Shown: positions 18,785 to 28,725, counted from the first letter of the stretch. The stretch is DNA of 64,000 nt from an uncultured Latescibacterota bacterium (GCA_951812755.1 OX638329.1:4534522-4598521); one strand, 5' to 3'. Translations and numbers: made by a program. The notes: generated by a model from the sequence alone, not told the origin.

Positions 18785-18884
18785 ATTATGGAACGGTTTG
18801 TTTTGGCGAGGAATCGTATTGCCTGGATTTGTTGCGCCATTTTCATTTGCGTGACTTAAGATTGTCATTTGTCGGAGGGAATCG

Positions 18885-20003
18885 ATGGCTACCTTGAAGG
18901 CAGGGATCGTGGGGCTTGGATTCGGGGAGTCACATCTGAGGACATTCCACGACTACATCGACGAAGTGGATGTCGCTGCGGTGTGCGATATCGACGAGGA
19001 GAAGGCGAACCAGTTGGCCAGGGAATACGGGGTGCCCAGGGTCTATACGGAATACGGGGACCTGCTGGCCGACCAGGACGTGGACTTCATCTGCACGGGC
19101 ACACCGGGGTTTCGCCACGGAGACGAGTGTCTGGCGGCCCTGGAGGCGGGAAAGCACATCCTGACAACCATTCCGATGGTAGAGAATGCCGACAAGCTGC
19201 ACCAGTGCATGGAGATCGTCAAGGCAGTAGAGAGAACGGGGCTGAAGCTGGCCATGGAACAGAACAGCCGGTGGGATCCACGCACGATCACTTTGAGGCG
19301 GCTGGTGAAGAAGGGCACAATCGGCGAGGTATGCTACGCCGAGTCTGAATATACACACAGTCTGGTGTACCTGTTTGTAAGAGATGGAAAGAAGACCTGG
19401 CGGGACGGGTTCGGTACGACGACGCAGGAGAGCATCTCTTCCGGCGGCGGCATTCACGCGATCGACGACATCCGCTGGATCATCGGGCAGGATTTCACCG
19501 AGGTGGTCGGGTTGGGAAACCGCATTTACTCGCCATATCGGACAGTCAACGACTGGGAGACGGCAATTTTCAGGACGACCGGTGGGGTGACGGTGAAGGT
19601 CGCCTGTTGCAAGGCGATGGCCTGGCCTGGCTGCAACCTCTACAAGTCGCTATACGGCACCAGGGCGGCCGTTGAGGGAGATCGGTATAATGGCGTGCTC
19701 GGTATTGCACATGCACAGGAGGAGGGCGGGCTTCCCGGAGAGATTGAGCCCCTGGAGTTGGTGGGGCTCGAACTGGATGCCGAGGTTGCCAAAAGAACCG
19801 GTCACGGCGGCGGTACGTACCACAACTGCCGCGACTTCGTGGACGCGATTTTAGACGATAGGCTGCCATTTATCAACGTCTATGAGGCGGCAAAGAGCTG
19901 CGCTGCAGCGATCTGTTCGCTAATCTCGATCAACGAGGGGGGCCGGAAAGTCTATATCCCCCAGTTTTACAATCGGCTGGGTCCGGAAAGGGAGATTATC
20001 TGA
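18885..20003 (+). CDS. Gfo/Idh/MocA-family oxidoreductase (paralogue 1)
   Basis: The 372-residue protein has an N-terminal Rossmann fold (GIVGLGFGESHLR) for NAD(P) and the C-terminal alpha/beta substrate domain. The family's EKP catalytic motif is replaced by T95-I96-P97, so the usual lysine is missing, while the later motif GGGIHAID keeps its histidine (H191). Two paralogues at 27529 and 33293 share the same layout, so they arose by local duplication. Family members oxidise or reduce sugars, inositols and related rings. CGGAGGGAATCG precedes the ATG. Substrate unknown; a binding or altered-catalysis role is possible. Confidence 0.85.
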   Translation: MATLKAGIVGLGFGESHLRTFHDYIDEVDVAAVCDIDEEKANQLAREYGVPRVYTEYGDLLADQDVDFICTGTPGFRHGDECLAALEAGKHILTTIPMVENADKLHQCMEIVKAVERTGLKLAMEQNSRWDPRTITLRRLVKKGTIGEVCYAESEYTHSLVYLFVRDGKKTWRDGFGTTTQESISSGGGIHAIDDIRWIIGQDFTEVVGLGNRIYSPYRTVNDWETAIFRTTGGVTVKVACCKAMAWPGCNLYKSLYGTRAAVEGDRYNGVLGIAHAQEEGGLPGEIEPLELVGLELDAEVAKRTGHGGGTYHNCRDFVDAILDDRLPFINVYEAAKSCAAAICSLISINEGGRKVYIPQFYNRLGPEREII

Positions 20004-20052
20004 GACGAGTGGGTTGGCCGAAAAATGACTGCGTATCTTCAAGGAGGTTTTT

Positions 20053-20748
20053 ATGAGAAGGATCATGGGTTTATGGATTCTTTTGTGGGTATTGTCGCCC
20101 ACGGCTTTTGTTGTGGCTCAGGAAGAGGGCCACAGAGGAGGATTCGGCGTATTCGCCGAGCTCTATTCGCCGCTGTTTAACTTCAGAGATATGTACACCG
20201 AGGGATTCAAGCTTGGGGCTGCTGCGCACTTTGTAACCAGTCCGGCACGGATCGTGGAAGTGGAGTATTACTACTCGAAGTTTGCGGGCGGCAGCCTCGA
20301 GGGACGGACGTTTCGTTTCAAGGATGGAAGGGACTACACAAGTCCACAGGCCAAGTCCGATATGACCTTTAACAGCCTGGCGGTCAACTGGCTTTTCGCC
20401 CTGAAGGATAAGAAGTTCGAAGGCGAAGGAAGCGTTCCCTATCTTACCGTTGGGGCCGGGTTCCACAACTACCATTCTAAGGTGAGCGGGCTCATCTTTC
20501 CCGAACAAGGAGGCGCCACGCTGGATCAGACCCTGCTCCTGGAGGCGATCGACGATACGCGGACAGCGCTGGGTGTAAGCGGAGGGGGCGGGATGCAGAT
20601 CTTCTTGGGTCCGAAGGCTGCCCTGGACCTGCGTGTGAGTTATAATGTGATCATTGGAGAGCTCAGGCCCTTCCTGAACTGGGGTGTGAAAAAGACCCAT
20701 CCGTTTCACTTGTTCGACATCGGGGCTGGAGTGAAGTTTTATATGTGA
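20053..20748 (+). CDS. Outer-membrane beta-barrel-like protein
   Basis: This 231-residue protein has a signal peptide ending near VVAQEEG (about residues 1-24). The mature part is made of alternating beta strands with aromatic ends (ELYSPLF, VEVEYYYS, YLTVGAGFH, LRVSYNVI) and finishes HLFDIGAGVKFYM, as in small OmpA/OprF-like barrels. GGAGG lies 8 bp upstream of the ATG. It lies just ahead of the TonB receptor and could be a porin or structural partner in the same operon. Family not recognised. Confidence 0.65.
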   Translation: MRRIMGLWILLWVLSPTAFVVAQEEGHRGGFGVFAELYSPLFNFRDMYTEGFKLGAAAHFVTSPARIVEVEYYYSKFAGGSLEGRTFRFKDGRDYTSPQAKSDMTFNSLAVNWLFALKDKKFEGEGSVPYLTVGAGFHNYHSKVSGLIFPEQGGATLDQTLLLEAIDDTRTALGVSGGGGMQIFLGPKAALDLRVSYNVIIGELRPFLNWGVKKTHPFHLFDIGAGVKFYM

Positions 20749-20778
20749 TCCGCAACCTGTCAATAAAAGGAGAAGAAT

Positions 20779-23700
20779 ATGAAGAGTGATCGTGTTTTCT
20801 GGATTGTAGGGCTGCTCGCCTTTCTGCTGCTGTTTTCGGCGACCTCCGAACAGGCGATTGCCGGGACCACAGGGAAGATCAAGGGTCAGATCGTGGACAG
20901 CAACGGTCAGGCGTTGCCCGGAGCAAATGTGATCATCGAGGGCACCTCACAGGGTACCACCACAGGGCCAGATGGGGACTACTTGATCTTGCTGGTGAAT
21001 CCGGGGATCTACACGCTGACGACGTCCATGATCGGCTACGACCAGGTTTCCAAGACGGATGTCCAGGCCATCGCTGATTTTACGACGACTGTGGATTTTA
21101 CCATGAATGAGACCGCCCTGGAGATGGCCGCAATCGTGGTCGTTGCTGAGCGACCCCCTGTGGAGCCGGACAGGACAACCACCAAATACATCCTGGATAA
21201 CTCCAACATCGAGGAGGTCGCTTCCATTGTCAAGGACACCGAACAGGTGCTTGAACTCCTGGCCGGGGTCGGTCTGGACGGAGACACTTCGATTCGTGGT
21301 GGAGACACGTCGTCATCTGGCTCCGGGAGCAGTGACGTGGTTTATTACGTCGATGGGGTGCCCATGTCTGCAGTCAATGTGGAGCGGCGGTCGCACGCCA
21401 GCCGAAATTTTCAGGGTGTCAACGCCAGTGCTGTCCAGGAACTCGCCGTGGTTACAGGCGGGATGGAGGCCGAGTACGGCAACGCTCAAGCGGGTGTTGT
21501 CAATATTGTGACAAAGGAGGGGAGCAAGGACTTCCACGGCAGCCTGGATTACCTGTTGAATCCGGCCGGAAAGAAGCACTGGGGCAGCAACGTCTATGAC
21601 AGCCCCTATTATGAAGATAAGATGAAGTGGAACGATTCGAACTGGACGGGCGAGACCGACCCGGAGACCGGACGGAGGGTACACGAGCGGACCGACTACA
21701 CCGGCGTGATCGGCCACCGTCTGGAGGGGATTCTGTCCGGACCAGTGGTCGAAAATGCCTCCTTTTTTACCTCGGCCAGATATCGGGGATTGGCGGCGGT
21801 GTTTCCGGAGGGCAAACAGCGTGGCTTCTACCTCTATCCAGACCGTAAATCGGGTTGGGTTGCCTCTCCTGGCAACATCGAGGCCTCCTACAAACTGACC
21901 GGGAATGCGCGTTCAAAGTTCAAGGTGGGCGTGGGGGGCATCTACGGCCGTTCCGGAAGCTACTGGGGAGGCTCAGGTGCCAGAAGGCAGTTGGGCCGCG
22001 ACATCTTTCTTCCGGAGGGAAGTGGCTCCGGGCAGGTCAAGTATAAAAACGACCTGACCTATGTGTCACTGACCCACATCCTGACGCCCAAGACATTTTA
22101 TGAGGCGAAGCTTTCCTTTTTCCGGGATAACCAGGACACCACCAACGTACCGGTAGATCAATACGGAGAAGGCGTTACCGAGGACATTCGTCGGGACGCG
22201 GATGGCTACTTCACAGCAGCTCCCTCGACGAGAACCGAGTATCAGCTTACGAAGCGGGAACGGATCAACTTTAAACTCGATTTCTCCAGCCAGATCACAA
22301 AGGGGCACTTCGTCAAGAGCGGATTCGAGGTCGCGTTCGACAAGGTTCTGACCGTATGGGAACGCTGGCAAAGTATGACGAGTTTTTCCCTGCGCGTGGC
22401 CGGGAAGCCATATACCAGAGATAAGCCGTGGGAGCCCATCCAGTCGTCCTGGTACATCCAGGATAAGATGGAGTTTCACGGGCTGGTCCTGAATGTGGGA
22501 ACCCGCTACGACCGGCTGGATTGGGGCACCCAGGTGCCCCAGGGCGAACACGGACTCTGGTCGATGGCGCCGATGACCAAATCGTGGACGCGCCAACAAC
22601 TCATCCCCCTGGTGGATGCCAAGGCCTTGCAGGCCTGGAGTCCCCGGGTTGGGGTCTCACACCCGATCACCGACAGGGCCACGATCCGCTATTCCTTCGG
22701 GGTGTTCCGCCAGTTGCCTTCCACATGGTACATCGCTCAGTATGGGTGGGTCAGTCGGGCCCGGGCAGCGGATTTCAACAACAACGGTCAGATCGATCCG
22801 ACAGAGGTCGGGAACCAGTCGGACTCGCGGGACTGGTCCGGATTCTGGGACCGCATCAAGTATGAAACGACCACCAGCTTTGAGGTCGGGACCGACTGGA
22901 ACTTTGTCGGGGACTACATCAGTTCTCTGACGGTCTTCTACAAGAGCGGGACAGATCAGTTTTTCTACGGCAACAGCTACTGGTGGGATCCCCAGTTGCA
23001 GGCCCCCCAGCGCGGTGGGGCCGACTGGAGGAACAACTCCTATGAGGACGTCCGGGGCATCGAGCTGTCGCTGAGGAAGAATCTCAGCCACGGGTTCGCA
23101 TTCATGGTTTCGTACAATAAGCAGTGGGTGTCGGCCGCACGCCAGTCCGGGTGGTGGCGGACCTACTTTGTGCCCGACTCGAACTGGGTCGCCACCGGAA
23201 CCAACTACTATGTGACGCACTCCCGGGACACCAACGGCGACGGACAGGTGAACAGCAGCGATTCCGGATCGGAAGTGCCGGTGCCGCTGACCACCGATGA
23301 GATCATGGAATTCGGCCACCGGGCCAACGAACGGCTCCGGGCCATCCAGAATGGCGCGGCGGCGGACTACGATCCGCTAAAGGAATCCGAGATCAAAGAA
23401 ATGGAGGATTGGCCTGGCATGTGGTCCTACAAACAGTTTAACGTGAATCCCCGGGGGCGGGGCACAGCGCAGGGGACCTTCGGCACCGAACGGCCGGGTT
23501 TCGGGTCGGCGGTGTTTATGTATCACTCGCCGACGGACTATGGACCGGTGTGGAGCGACATCAGCGTCACGTTGGTCTATCGGATGCAGGAGGGGAGGGC
23601 CAGGCGGTTCGCACTACCTGGCGAGCCACCGAAGTGGTGGTTCGGACCTGTGCATACCCGGGCCGACCTGGCCTTTGTGAAGCGGTTCCAGCTCCGCAAC

Positions 23701-23910
23701 CAGGTGCGTCCCACACTCTATTTCAACGTCAGGAACCTGTTTAACCAGCGCGATCTACAGCCCAGACCGGATGTGGACTGGTGGAAAAACGGTCTGGATC
23801 AACCCAGGCCCGACAGCGGTAAGTACAACCAGTTCGGCGATACCGGAGAACTGAGCCGGTATGCCGGGTTCCCAAGGGAGATCGAGCTGGGGGTGATGGT
23901 GTCCTTCTGA
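20779..23910 (+). CDS. TonB-dependent outer-membrane receptor with carboxypeptidase-like N-terminal domain
   Basis: This 1,043-residue protein has a signal peptide (1-28), a carboxypeptidase-regulatory-like domain (about 31-115; GKIKGQIVDSNGQALPGANV), a plug domain (about 140-245; VYYVDGVPMSAVN and GGMEAEYGNAQAGVVNI) and a 22-strand-type barrel ending EIELGVMVSF with the terminal Phe of outer-membrane proteins. Two calcium-loop-like inserts are in extracellular regions: DFNNNGQIDPTE (665-676) and DTNGDGQVNSSD (817-828). The layout is SusC/oligosaccharide-receptor-like, but no SusD-like gene follows. It probably imports a ligand with TonB energy. Confidence 0.9.
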   Translation: MKSDRVFWIVGLLAFLLLFSATSEQAIAGTTGKIKGQIVDSNGQALPGANVIIEGTSQGTTTGPDGDYLILLVNPGIYTLTTSMIGYDQVSKTDVQAIADFTTTVDFTMNETALEMAAIVVVAERPPVEPDRTTTKYILDNSNIEEVASIVKDTEQVLELLAGVGLDGDTSIRGGDTSSSGSGSSDVVYYVDGVPMSAVNVERRSHASRNFQGVNASAVQELAVVTGGMEAEYGNAQAGVVNIVTKEGSKDFHGSLDYLLNPAGKKHWGSNVYDSPYYEDKMKWNDSNWTGETDPETGRRVHERTDYTGVIGHRLEGILSGPVVENASFFTSARYRGLAAVFPEGKQRGFYLYPDRKSGWVASPGNIEASYKLTGNARSKFKVGVGGIYGRSGSYWGGSGARRQLGRDIFLPEGSGSGQVKYKNDLTYVSLTHILTPKTFYEAKLSFFRDNQDTTNVPVDQYGEGVTEDIRRDADGYFTAAPSTRTEYQLTKRERINFKLDFSSQITKGHFVKSGFEVAFDKVLTVWERWQSMTSFSLRVAGKPYTRDKPWEPIQSSWYIQDKMEFHGLVLNVGTRYDRLDWGTQVPQGEHGLWSMAPMTKSWTRQQLIPLVDAKALQAWSPRVGVSHPITDRATIRYSFGVFRQLPSTWYIAQYGWVSRARAADFNNNGQIDPTEVGNQSDSRDWSGFWDRIKYETTTSFEVGTDWNFVGDYISSLTVFYKSGTDQFFYGNSYWWDPQLQAPQRGGADWRNNSYEDVRGIELSLRKNLSHGFAFMVSYNKQWVSAARQSGWWRTYFVPDSNWVATGTNYYVTHSRDTNGDGQVNSSDSGSEVPVPLTTDEIMEFGHRANERLRAIQNGAAADYDPLKESEIKEMEDWPGMWSYKQFNVNPRGRGTAQGTFGTERPGFGSAVFMYHSPTDYGPVWSDISVTLVYRMQEGRARRFALPGEPPKWWFGPVHTRADLAFVKRFQLRNQVRPTLYFNVRNLFNQRDLQPRPDVDWWKNGLDQPRPDSGKYNQFGDTGELSRYAGFPREIELGVMVSF

Positions 23911-23938
23911 CAGGTCAACTCTATTTTTATATCTCAGG

Positions 23939-23981
23939 GCTTGGGATTGAATCGGACACAGGCTGTGGCCCAATCCCAAGC
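23939..23981. other. Intercistronic hairpin between receptor and exported-protein genes
   Basis: Perfect 11-bp arms GCTTGGGATTG (23939-23949) and CAATCCCAAGC (23971-23981) flank a 21-base loop. No T run follows, so it is more likely an mRNA-stability or attenuation element than a terminator. Confidence 0.45.
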
Positions 23982-24011
23982 GCTCCTTCATTATCACAAG
24001 GAGGTTTCAAG

Positions 24012-26228
24012 ATGCGAATAGTGAGAATAGGCTTCTGGCCTGTGGTGCTATCGCTGTTGTTTCTGCCGTGTAGCCTTTGGGCCCAGGCTGCGCCGATGCG
24101 GAACCTGACCCGGGGGCTGCTCTGGTCGGGCTATCGCAGCAACGGCATCCAGGGTAAGACCGAGGGCATGACCAGGAGCTGGGCGAGGCTGTGGGACGCG
24201 GGCCTGATGTACCCCGGCGCTCCCATTTTGGAGGGAGACTTTGAAGACCATTGGGCGGTTAAGGAGAGCATCGACTTTGCGGACCGTTCGACCCACACCA
24301 GCCAGGGAGAGGGAATCTATGTGCTGACAAAGGACGAGAGCGGCTTCTACAATGTGTCGATGTCCAACCCCCGGATCGTCACAGAGGATATCATGCCGAT
24401 GACCTACGATGCCTCCGCCGGTCCAGAGAAAGACCTGGGGGTGCGGACGGTCTCCCCGGCAACTGGAGCGGTGACGGCCAACTACTGGCCGGGGGCACCG
24501 CCAGTGGTCAACGATGTGACTGAAATCCACAACTTCGATTACAACCGGTACATTCCCAACGACACCCAACCCGAGGAAATCCTGATTACGCAGTGGGGCA
24601 CCGAAACGGGAATCGTCGTGACTCGAAAGGCCAAGGCGTGGGGCTACCCGGACTATGACGACTTCATCATTCAAGAGGTCATTCTGGAGAATACCGGGAC
24701 GAAGCAGTTGAACGATACCTACCTTTCATTTTTCAATCTGCCCAGAGTCTCTCGGGCGGGACACATGTGGACGGGCTGGACCAGCGGCTGGGAGGGTGTG
24801 GACACCCGGGTGCAGGACGACTGGTTCAAATACAGCGAAGCGCCCAATTTCGACGGCCACGCGGATCTGAGAGGAAAAAAGATCCAGTACGTCTATGACG
24901 GCGACTATCCCTTTGACCAGACCGATGACACGGGAGAGCCTGCCCGGCTGGCTGAGGCCCCGGGCAATGTCCGAAACTCCGGCCTCATCAGAGAAGGGCA
25001 ACTCCGGGCATTTCAGTATATCGGGCTGGCCCTGTTAGACGCCGATCCGACCGACGGGTTCGCCCAGGACGACGAGGTCTATGTGGCACCAAAGAATCCC
25101 GACCAGCCGGCCTTCCCCTTCTGGTGGCAGATCCGCAGCCTAGACGACATCGATACGCCGGAGCATCCTATGTCCGACGAGCAGATCTACCTGGATATGA
25201 CCGGGCAGGGGACGCGCCCCATCTCGCCGAAGCACCCCCAGGACAACCCTACAGAGCTTATGACCATGGGCTTCGCCCAGACCTATGGGCCCTACGACCT
25301 GGGGCCCGGCGATAAGGCCAAGGTCGTGGTGGCCTGGGTGGCCGGCACCGGAGCTGAATTTGCAAGCTCGGGGGGGACGGTGGACATTTTTGGATGGAGC
25401 AGACAGCCAGGTGCCCAGGCTCAGTTGCCCGACGGCGAACGGGCACTGGCCCTGCACCTGGACCGGGCCCGGTTTGCCTACGCCAACAACTACGATATTC
25501 CGGACGCGCCGCCCGACATCAGATTCACGGTAGAGAGCGACGAGGACGGGAACAATCTGCTGTCCTGGTCTGCCGACGCAGAGGACGCTGAAGACCCCGA
25601 CTATGCGGGGACTTCTGAGGCGAAGGATGTATCCGGCTACCGGATTTACCGGTCTGAACACACGTCTATGGGCCCCTGGGAGCTTCTGGTGGACCTTTCG
25701 ACTGGAACGCATAGCTACAAGGATGCCACCTCGCTCGCGGGGTTCAGCTACTGGTACTCCGTCCGGAGCTACGACTCTGGGCACGCCGACTGGAACGGCA
25801 CAGGGATGGCGATCCCTTCCCTGGAGAGCGGACACGGCGCGCCCGAAACGAGGACGCACCTGCGAAGCATACCGTTTGTGGTAGCCTCCGATAAGAAAGA
25901 CCGATTCGAGGACCCGGTGATTGTGGTGCCCAACCCGTTCAGACTCGACGACATCCACCGCTACCCGGGCGGCAGCGAAGAGATCCGGTTTGTGAATGTG
26001 CCTCGAAGGTGCAAGATCTCGATCTTTACAGTCTCCGGGGATCTGGTCGCGGTGGTGGACAACCCAGTGCGAACAAGGTCTCCGGTTCGGGGGGAGACGA
26101 GTTGGAATCAGGTGGTATTGAATTTCGCGTCGAAGGTCTCGACGGGAAAATACTTCTTCGTGGTGGAGTCTCTGATGCCGGGGAGCGAGGGTGAGAAGAA
26201 GACCGGAACCTTTATGATTGTCAAATAA
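24012..26228 (+). CDS. Exported protein with fibronectin-like domain and FlgD/T9SS-like C-terminal domain
   Basis: This 738-residue protein has a signal peptide ending near LWAQAAP (about 26). Residues about 30-480 are a beta-rich domain of unknown function; about 490-610 resemble a fibronectin type III domain (LSWSADAED... then GYRIYRSE). The C-terminal 100 residues (VVPNPF..., KISIFTVSGDLV, STGKYFFVVES, TFMIVK) resemble the FlgD Ig-like or type IX secretion sorting domain found in FCB bacteria. With the PorV/PorQ-type gene next to it, it may be a secreted or surface cargo. The upstream AAGGAGG supports the start. Confidence 0.7.
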   Translation: MRIVRIGFWPVVLSLLFLPCSLWAQAAPMRNLTRGLLWSGYRSNGIQGKTEGMTRSWARLWDAGLMYPGAPILEGDFEDHWAVKESIDFADRSTHTSQGEGIYVLTKDESGFYNVSMSNPRIVTEDIMPMTYDASAGPEKDLGVRTVSPATGAVTANYWPGAPPVVNDVTEIHNFDYNRYIPNDTQPEEILITQWGTETGIVVTRKAKAWGYPDYDDFIIQEVILENTGTKQLNDTYLSFFNLPRVSRAGHMWTGWTSGWEGVDTRVQDDWFKYSEAPNFDGHADLRGKKIQYVYDGDYPFDQTDDTGEPARLAEAPGNVRNSGLIREGQLRAFQYIGLALLDADPTDGFAQDDEVYVAPKNPDQPAFPFWWQIRSLDDIDTPEHPMSDEQIYLDMTGQGTRPISPKHPQDNPTELMTMGFAQTYGPYDLGPGDKAKVVVAWVAGTGAEFASSGGTVDIFGWSRQPGAQAQLPDGERALALHLDRARFAYANNYDIPDAPPDIRFTVESDEDGNNLLSWSADAEDAEDPDYAGTSEAKDVSGYRIYRSEHTSMGPWELLVDLSTGTHSYKDATSLAGFSYWYSVRSYDSGHADWNGTGMAIPSLESGHGAPETRTHLRSIPFVVASDKKDRFEDPVIVVPNPFRLDDIHRYPGGSEEIRFVNVPRRCKISIFTVSGDLVAVVDNPVRTRSPVRGETSWNQVVLNFASKVSTGKYFFVVESLMPGSEGEKKTGTFMIVK

Positions 26229-26256
26229 CCGTGCGACCATGAAAGGAGGCATGAGA

Positions 26257-27195
26257 ATGAGACGAATTCTGTGGATAGCCACTTTGGCCGCACTGATGGG
26301 GTCACTTCTGGCCGTGGATGCAGAGGCCATCTTCAAGAAACTGGGTACGACCGGATTCAACTTTGTGAAGATCGGCCAATCGGCCCGTCCTGTGGCAATG
26401 GGATCTGCGTATATGGCCATTTCCAACGATATAAATAGCATCTTCTGGAATCCGGCCGGTCTGACCCACATCGAGAGGGCTGCATACACCTTTTCTTACA
26501 ATCGCTGGTTTGCCGATTCAAAACTCTACTCGGGCGCTCTGGCCTATCGGTTCGGTGCTTCGGTCTTCGGGGTCAGCATGGTGTCGTTCCAGACAAAGCC
26601 GTTTGAAGAGACGACCATTTTCGAACCCAAAGGCACCGGCAAGATGGTGGAGGGAAACGACTTCGCGATCGGCGTTGCCTATGCCTATCAGTTCACCGAT
26701 CGGCTCTCTTTCGGTGCAAAATTCAGGTACCTTCAAGAGTCCCTGTTCGAAGATTCGAACACTGCTTTTGACGCCAGCGTCGGTACGCTTTTCTACACTG
26801 GCTTCCGGAACTCCCGGTTGGCGATGACCCTGAAGAATTTTGGGCAGGACAACACTGTTATCGCAGAGAGCGCTTTTATGCCGGTGGTTTACACAATCGC
26901 CGGGGCTATGGAGGTGGTCGGGAAGGTGGGAGATCCCACTTACCTGACGCTTTCAGTAGAGAACGTGTTTGCGATTGATTACGAAGGACGCGTCCACCTG
27001 GGTGCTGAGCTGTGGTTGGCCAATACACTGGCGCTGAGAGGGGGGTACAAGTGGAATTACGACGCCGAGGATTTCAGCGTCGGCGCCGGACTCAAGCGGA
27101 CTTTTGGCGCCGCGTCGCTAAGTGTGGACATCGCTTACACCCATAGTAATTTCTTCAACGCACCTTTGAGGTTCACGGTGAACGGGACGTTCTGA
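26257..27195 (+). CDS. PorV/PorQ-type outer-membrane protein
   Basis: The 312-residue protein has a signal peptide (MRRILWIATLAAL...) and a barrel typical of the PorV/PorQ/FadL-like group (GQSARPVAMGSAYMA, then NPAGLTHI). GGAGG at 26245-26249 is 7 bp before ATG 26257; upstream in-frame ATGs are poorly spaced. PorV proteins shuttle type IX secretion cargo in Bacteroidota; here it directly follows a gene with a T9SS-like C-terminal domain, so a cargo-acceptor role is plausible (inference). No other secretion genes are in the window. Confidence 0.75.
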   Translation: MRRILWIATLAALMGSLLAVDAEAIFKKLGTTGFNFVKIGQSARPVAMGSAYMAISNDINSIFWNPAGLTHIERAAYTFSYNRWFADSKLYSGALAYRFGASVFGVSMVSFQTKPFEETTIFEPKGTGKMVEGNDFAIGVAYAYQFTDRLSFGAKFRYLQESLFEDSNTAFDASVGTLFYTGFRNSRLAMTLKNFGQDNTVIAESAFMPVVYTIAGAMEVVGKVGDPTYLTLSVENVFAIDYEGRVHLGAELWLANTLALRGGYKWNYDAEDFSVGAGLKRTFGAASLSVDIAYTHSNFFNAPLRFTVNGTF

Positions 27196-27216
27196 GGTGT
27201 CTGCAACAGTATGCCG

Positions 27217-27260
27217 AACGCCGGGGGCTTGGACTACCCCGCGCTCCCGGTGTTGATTTT
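27217..27260 (+). terminator. Probable terminator after the PorV/PorQ-type gene
   Basis: Arms AACGCCGGG (27217-27225) and CCCGGTGTT (27246-27254), with one G-T pair, are followed by GATTTT. It closes the outer-membrane gene group. Confidence 0.5.
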
Positions 27261-27528
27261 GTGGACTGTTCTCGGGTTTCACTCTATCTTCTGTTCTCAT
27301 TTTTTACCTGGTGGTCCTTGACCGTATTCTTGAATTAAACGGATATCCAAGGGACACCAGTTTTTTTTGAGGAATTCATTTGTCTGTTTTGATTGAACCA
27401 CAGGAACGCCGCACATCAGAGGTGCCCTACCACAGCGATCTGGCGCCCGGGAGGCGGAGGGCACCGGGATGATACTGGAACTGGAAAAGGCGTAGCTTGG
27501 AAACCATTTAAAGGTGGGGGTGCTGGAA
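27261..27528. other. Leader region of the second Gfo/Idh gene
   Basis: It contains a poor promoter candidate (TTGACC at 27318), a T8 run (27361-27368) and an 8-bp hairpin (27421-27428 with 27458-27465). No gene is seen. Confidence 0.4.
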
Positions 27529-28725
27529 ATGAAGACTTACAAGGTCGGTGTGGTCGGGCTCGGTCACGGGGGAAGCCACGTTCGCCTAACCCACGAATAC
27601 CTTGAGCAGACCGAGTGCACTGTGATCTGTGATGTGAACGAGGAACGGCTGCAGAACACGGCCGGGGAATTGGATATAGGCAAGACAACCACGCATTACG
27701 CGGACTTGCTTTCGGACCCGGACCTGGACATTCTGTGTATCTGTTCGCCCTGTCACATCCACGGGCAGATGGTGCTGGCAGCGCTGGATGCCGGCAAGCA
27801 TGTGATGGTTGAGACGCCGATGGAAAACGAGTCCCTGGAACGGCTCTGGAAAATTATCACGATGGCCGAACGGCGACATCTGAAGGTCCAGATGGACTGT
27901 CCGGACCGATGGATCCCAGAGTCGGTGAAGATGAAGCAGTTGATTGACGATGGCCAGGTGGGAGAGATCTATTACGTAATCTGCGAATATTTGCAGGATA
28001 TTCGGCAGCAGGGCGGAGGCGGGCTCATGAAAAAAGAGGGTTTCAGGATGGGCTACGGAGTGAAGGCACAGGAATCTGTGTCTGCCGGAGCTGGCATCTA
28101 TGCTGTGGATACGGCCCGGTGGTTTCTGGGGGAGGACTTCACGGAGGTTTTCGCCTACGGCAATCGCAAGAATCTGCCCAGCCGAAACGTGGACGACCAC
28201 GATGTGGCTCTATTTCGAACGGCCTCCGGGGCGATTGCACGAGTCCAGTGTTCAAAGGCAGCGAGGCGTCCCTACAAGGAAATTACAAAATCGGTGTGGG
28301 GTACTAAGGGCACGATCGAATCTACGGGGTATCTGCCTGCGCCCCCGGACAGTACGGGGCTTTACGGATGTCTGGTGGAGGACGGCGCCGGCCCCAAGCC
28401 TTATACCGGGCCTTACGAGATGCGTCCGATTGAGGTGCCGCCGGTTCCAATACCGGAGTGGATCACCGAGGAGATGGTTCGTAAGGTGGGGCATGGTGGT
28501 GTGGAGTTCTTCAGTTGGATGGACTTGATCCACTCGATTGAGAACGATTGCATGTCGGAAATCAATGTCTATGAAGCGGCGCGCACATGTGCCGGAGCAG
28601 TTGCGGTCAAAGAGTCGAAGGTGGCGCATCGACCGATCTCCATCCCACAGATTGCGGATCGTCACGATGAGATGAAACCGCTTTATCCATTGCCCTACGG
28701 GGAAGCGTCGAGTGCGGAGCTTTGA
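27529..28725 (+). CDS. Gfo/Idh/MocA-family oxidoreductase (paralogue 2) with altered catalytic motifs
   Basis: This 398-residue paralogue of the 18885 and 33293 genes has the Rossmann motif GVVGLGHGGSHVR. The EKP motif reads E95-T96-P97, so the lysine is lost, and the later histidine position is Y191 (GAGIYAVD). Both catalytic markers of the family are therefore changed. GTG at 27514 is an alternative start; ATG 27529 after a G-rich stretch is preferred. It heads a run with an SDR and an M20-like hydrolase and may act on the same compound. Confidence 0.85.
   Translation: MKTYKVGVVGLGHGGSHVRLTHEYLEQTECTVICDVNEERLQNTAGELDIGKTTTHYADLLSDPDLDILCICSPCHIHGQMVLAALDAGKHVMVETPMENESLERLWKIITMAERRHLKVQMDCPDRWIPESVKMKQLIDDGQVGEIYYVICEYLQDIRQQGGGGLMKKEGFRMGYGVKAQESVSAGAGIYAVDTARWFLGEDFTEVFAYGNRKNLPSRNVDDHDVALFRTASGAIARVQCSKAARRPYKEITKSVWGTKGTIESTGYLPAPPDSTGLYGCLVEDGAGPKPYTGPYEMRPIEVPPVPIPEWITEEMVRKVGHGGVEFFSWMDLIHSIENDCMSEINVYEAARTCAGAVAVKESKVAHRPISIPQIADRHDEMKPLYPLPYGEASSAEL

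Larger units (their letters stand above)
18524..18884. other. Intergenic region with hairpins, a small ORF and direct repeats
   Basis: These 361 bp before the first Gfo/Idh gene hold a 10-bp hairpin with a reverse-strand T run, a 24-codon ORF, a second hairpin (18661-18696; 13 bp with one bulged base) and a pair of 23-bp repeats. It looks like a regulated leader or a remnant of a small element. Confidence 0.5.

Noticed and set aside
25140-26489. Long minus-strand open frame (about 449 codons)
   Set aside because: Entirely antisense to the well-supported exported-protein and PorV/PorQ-type genes; no domain or ribosome-binding site.
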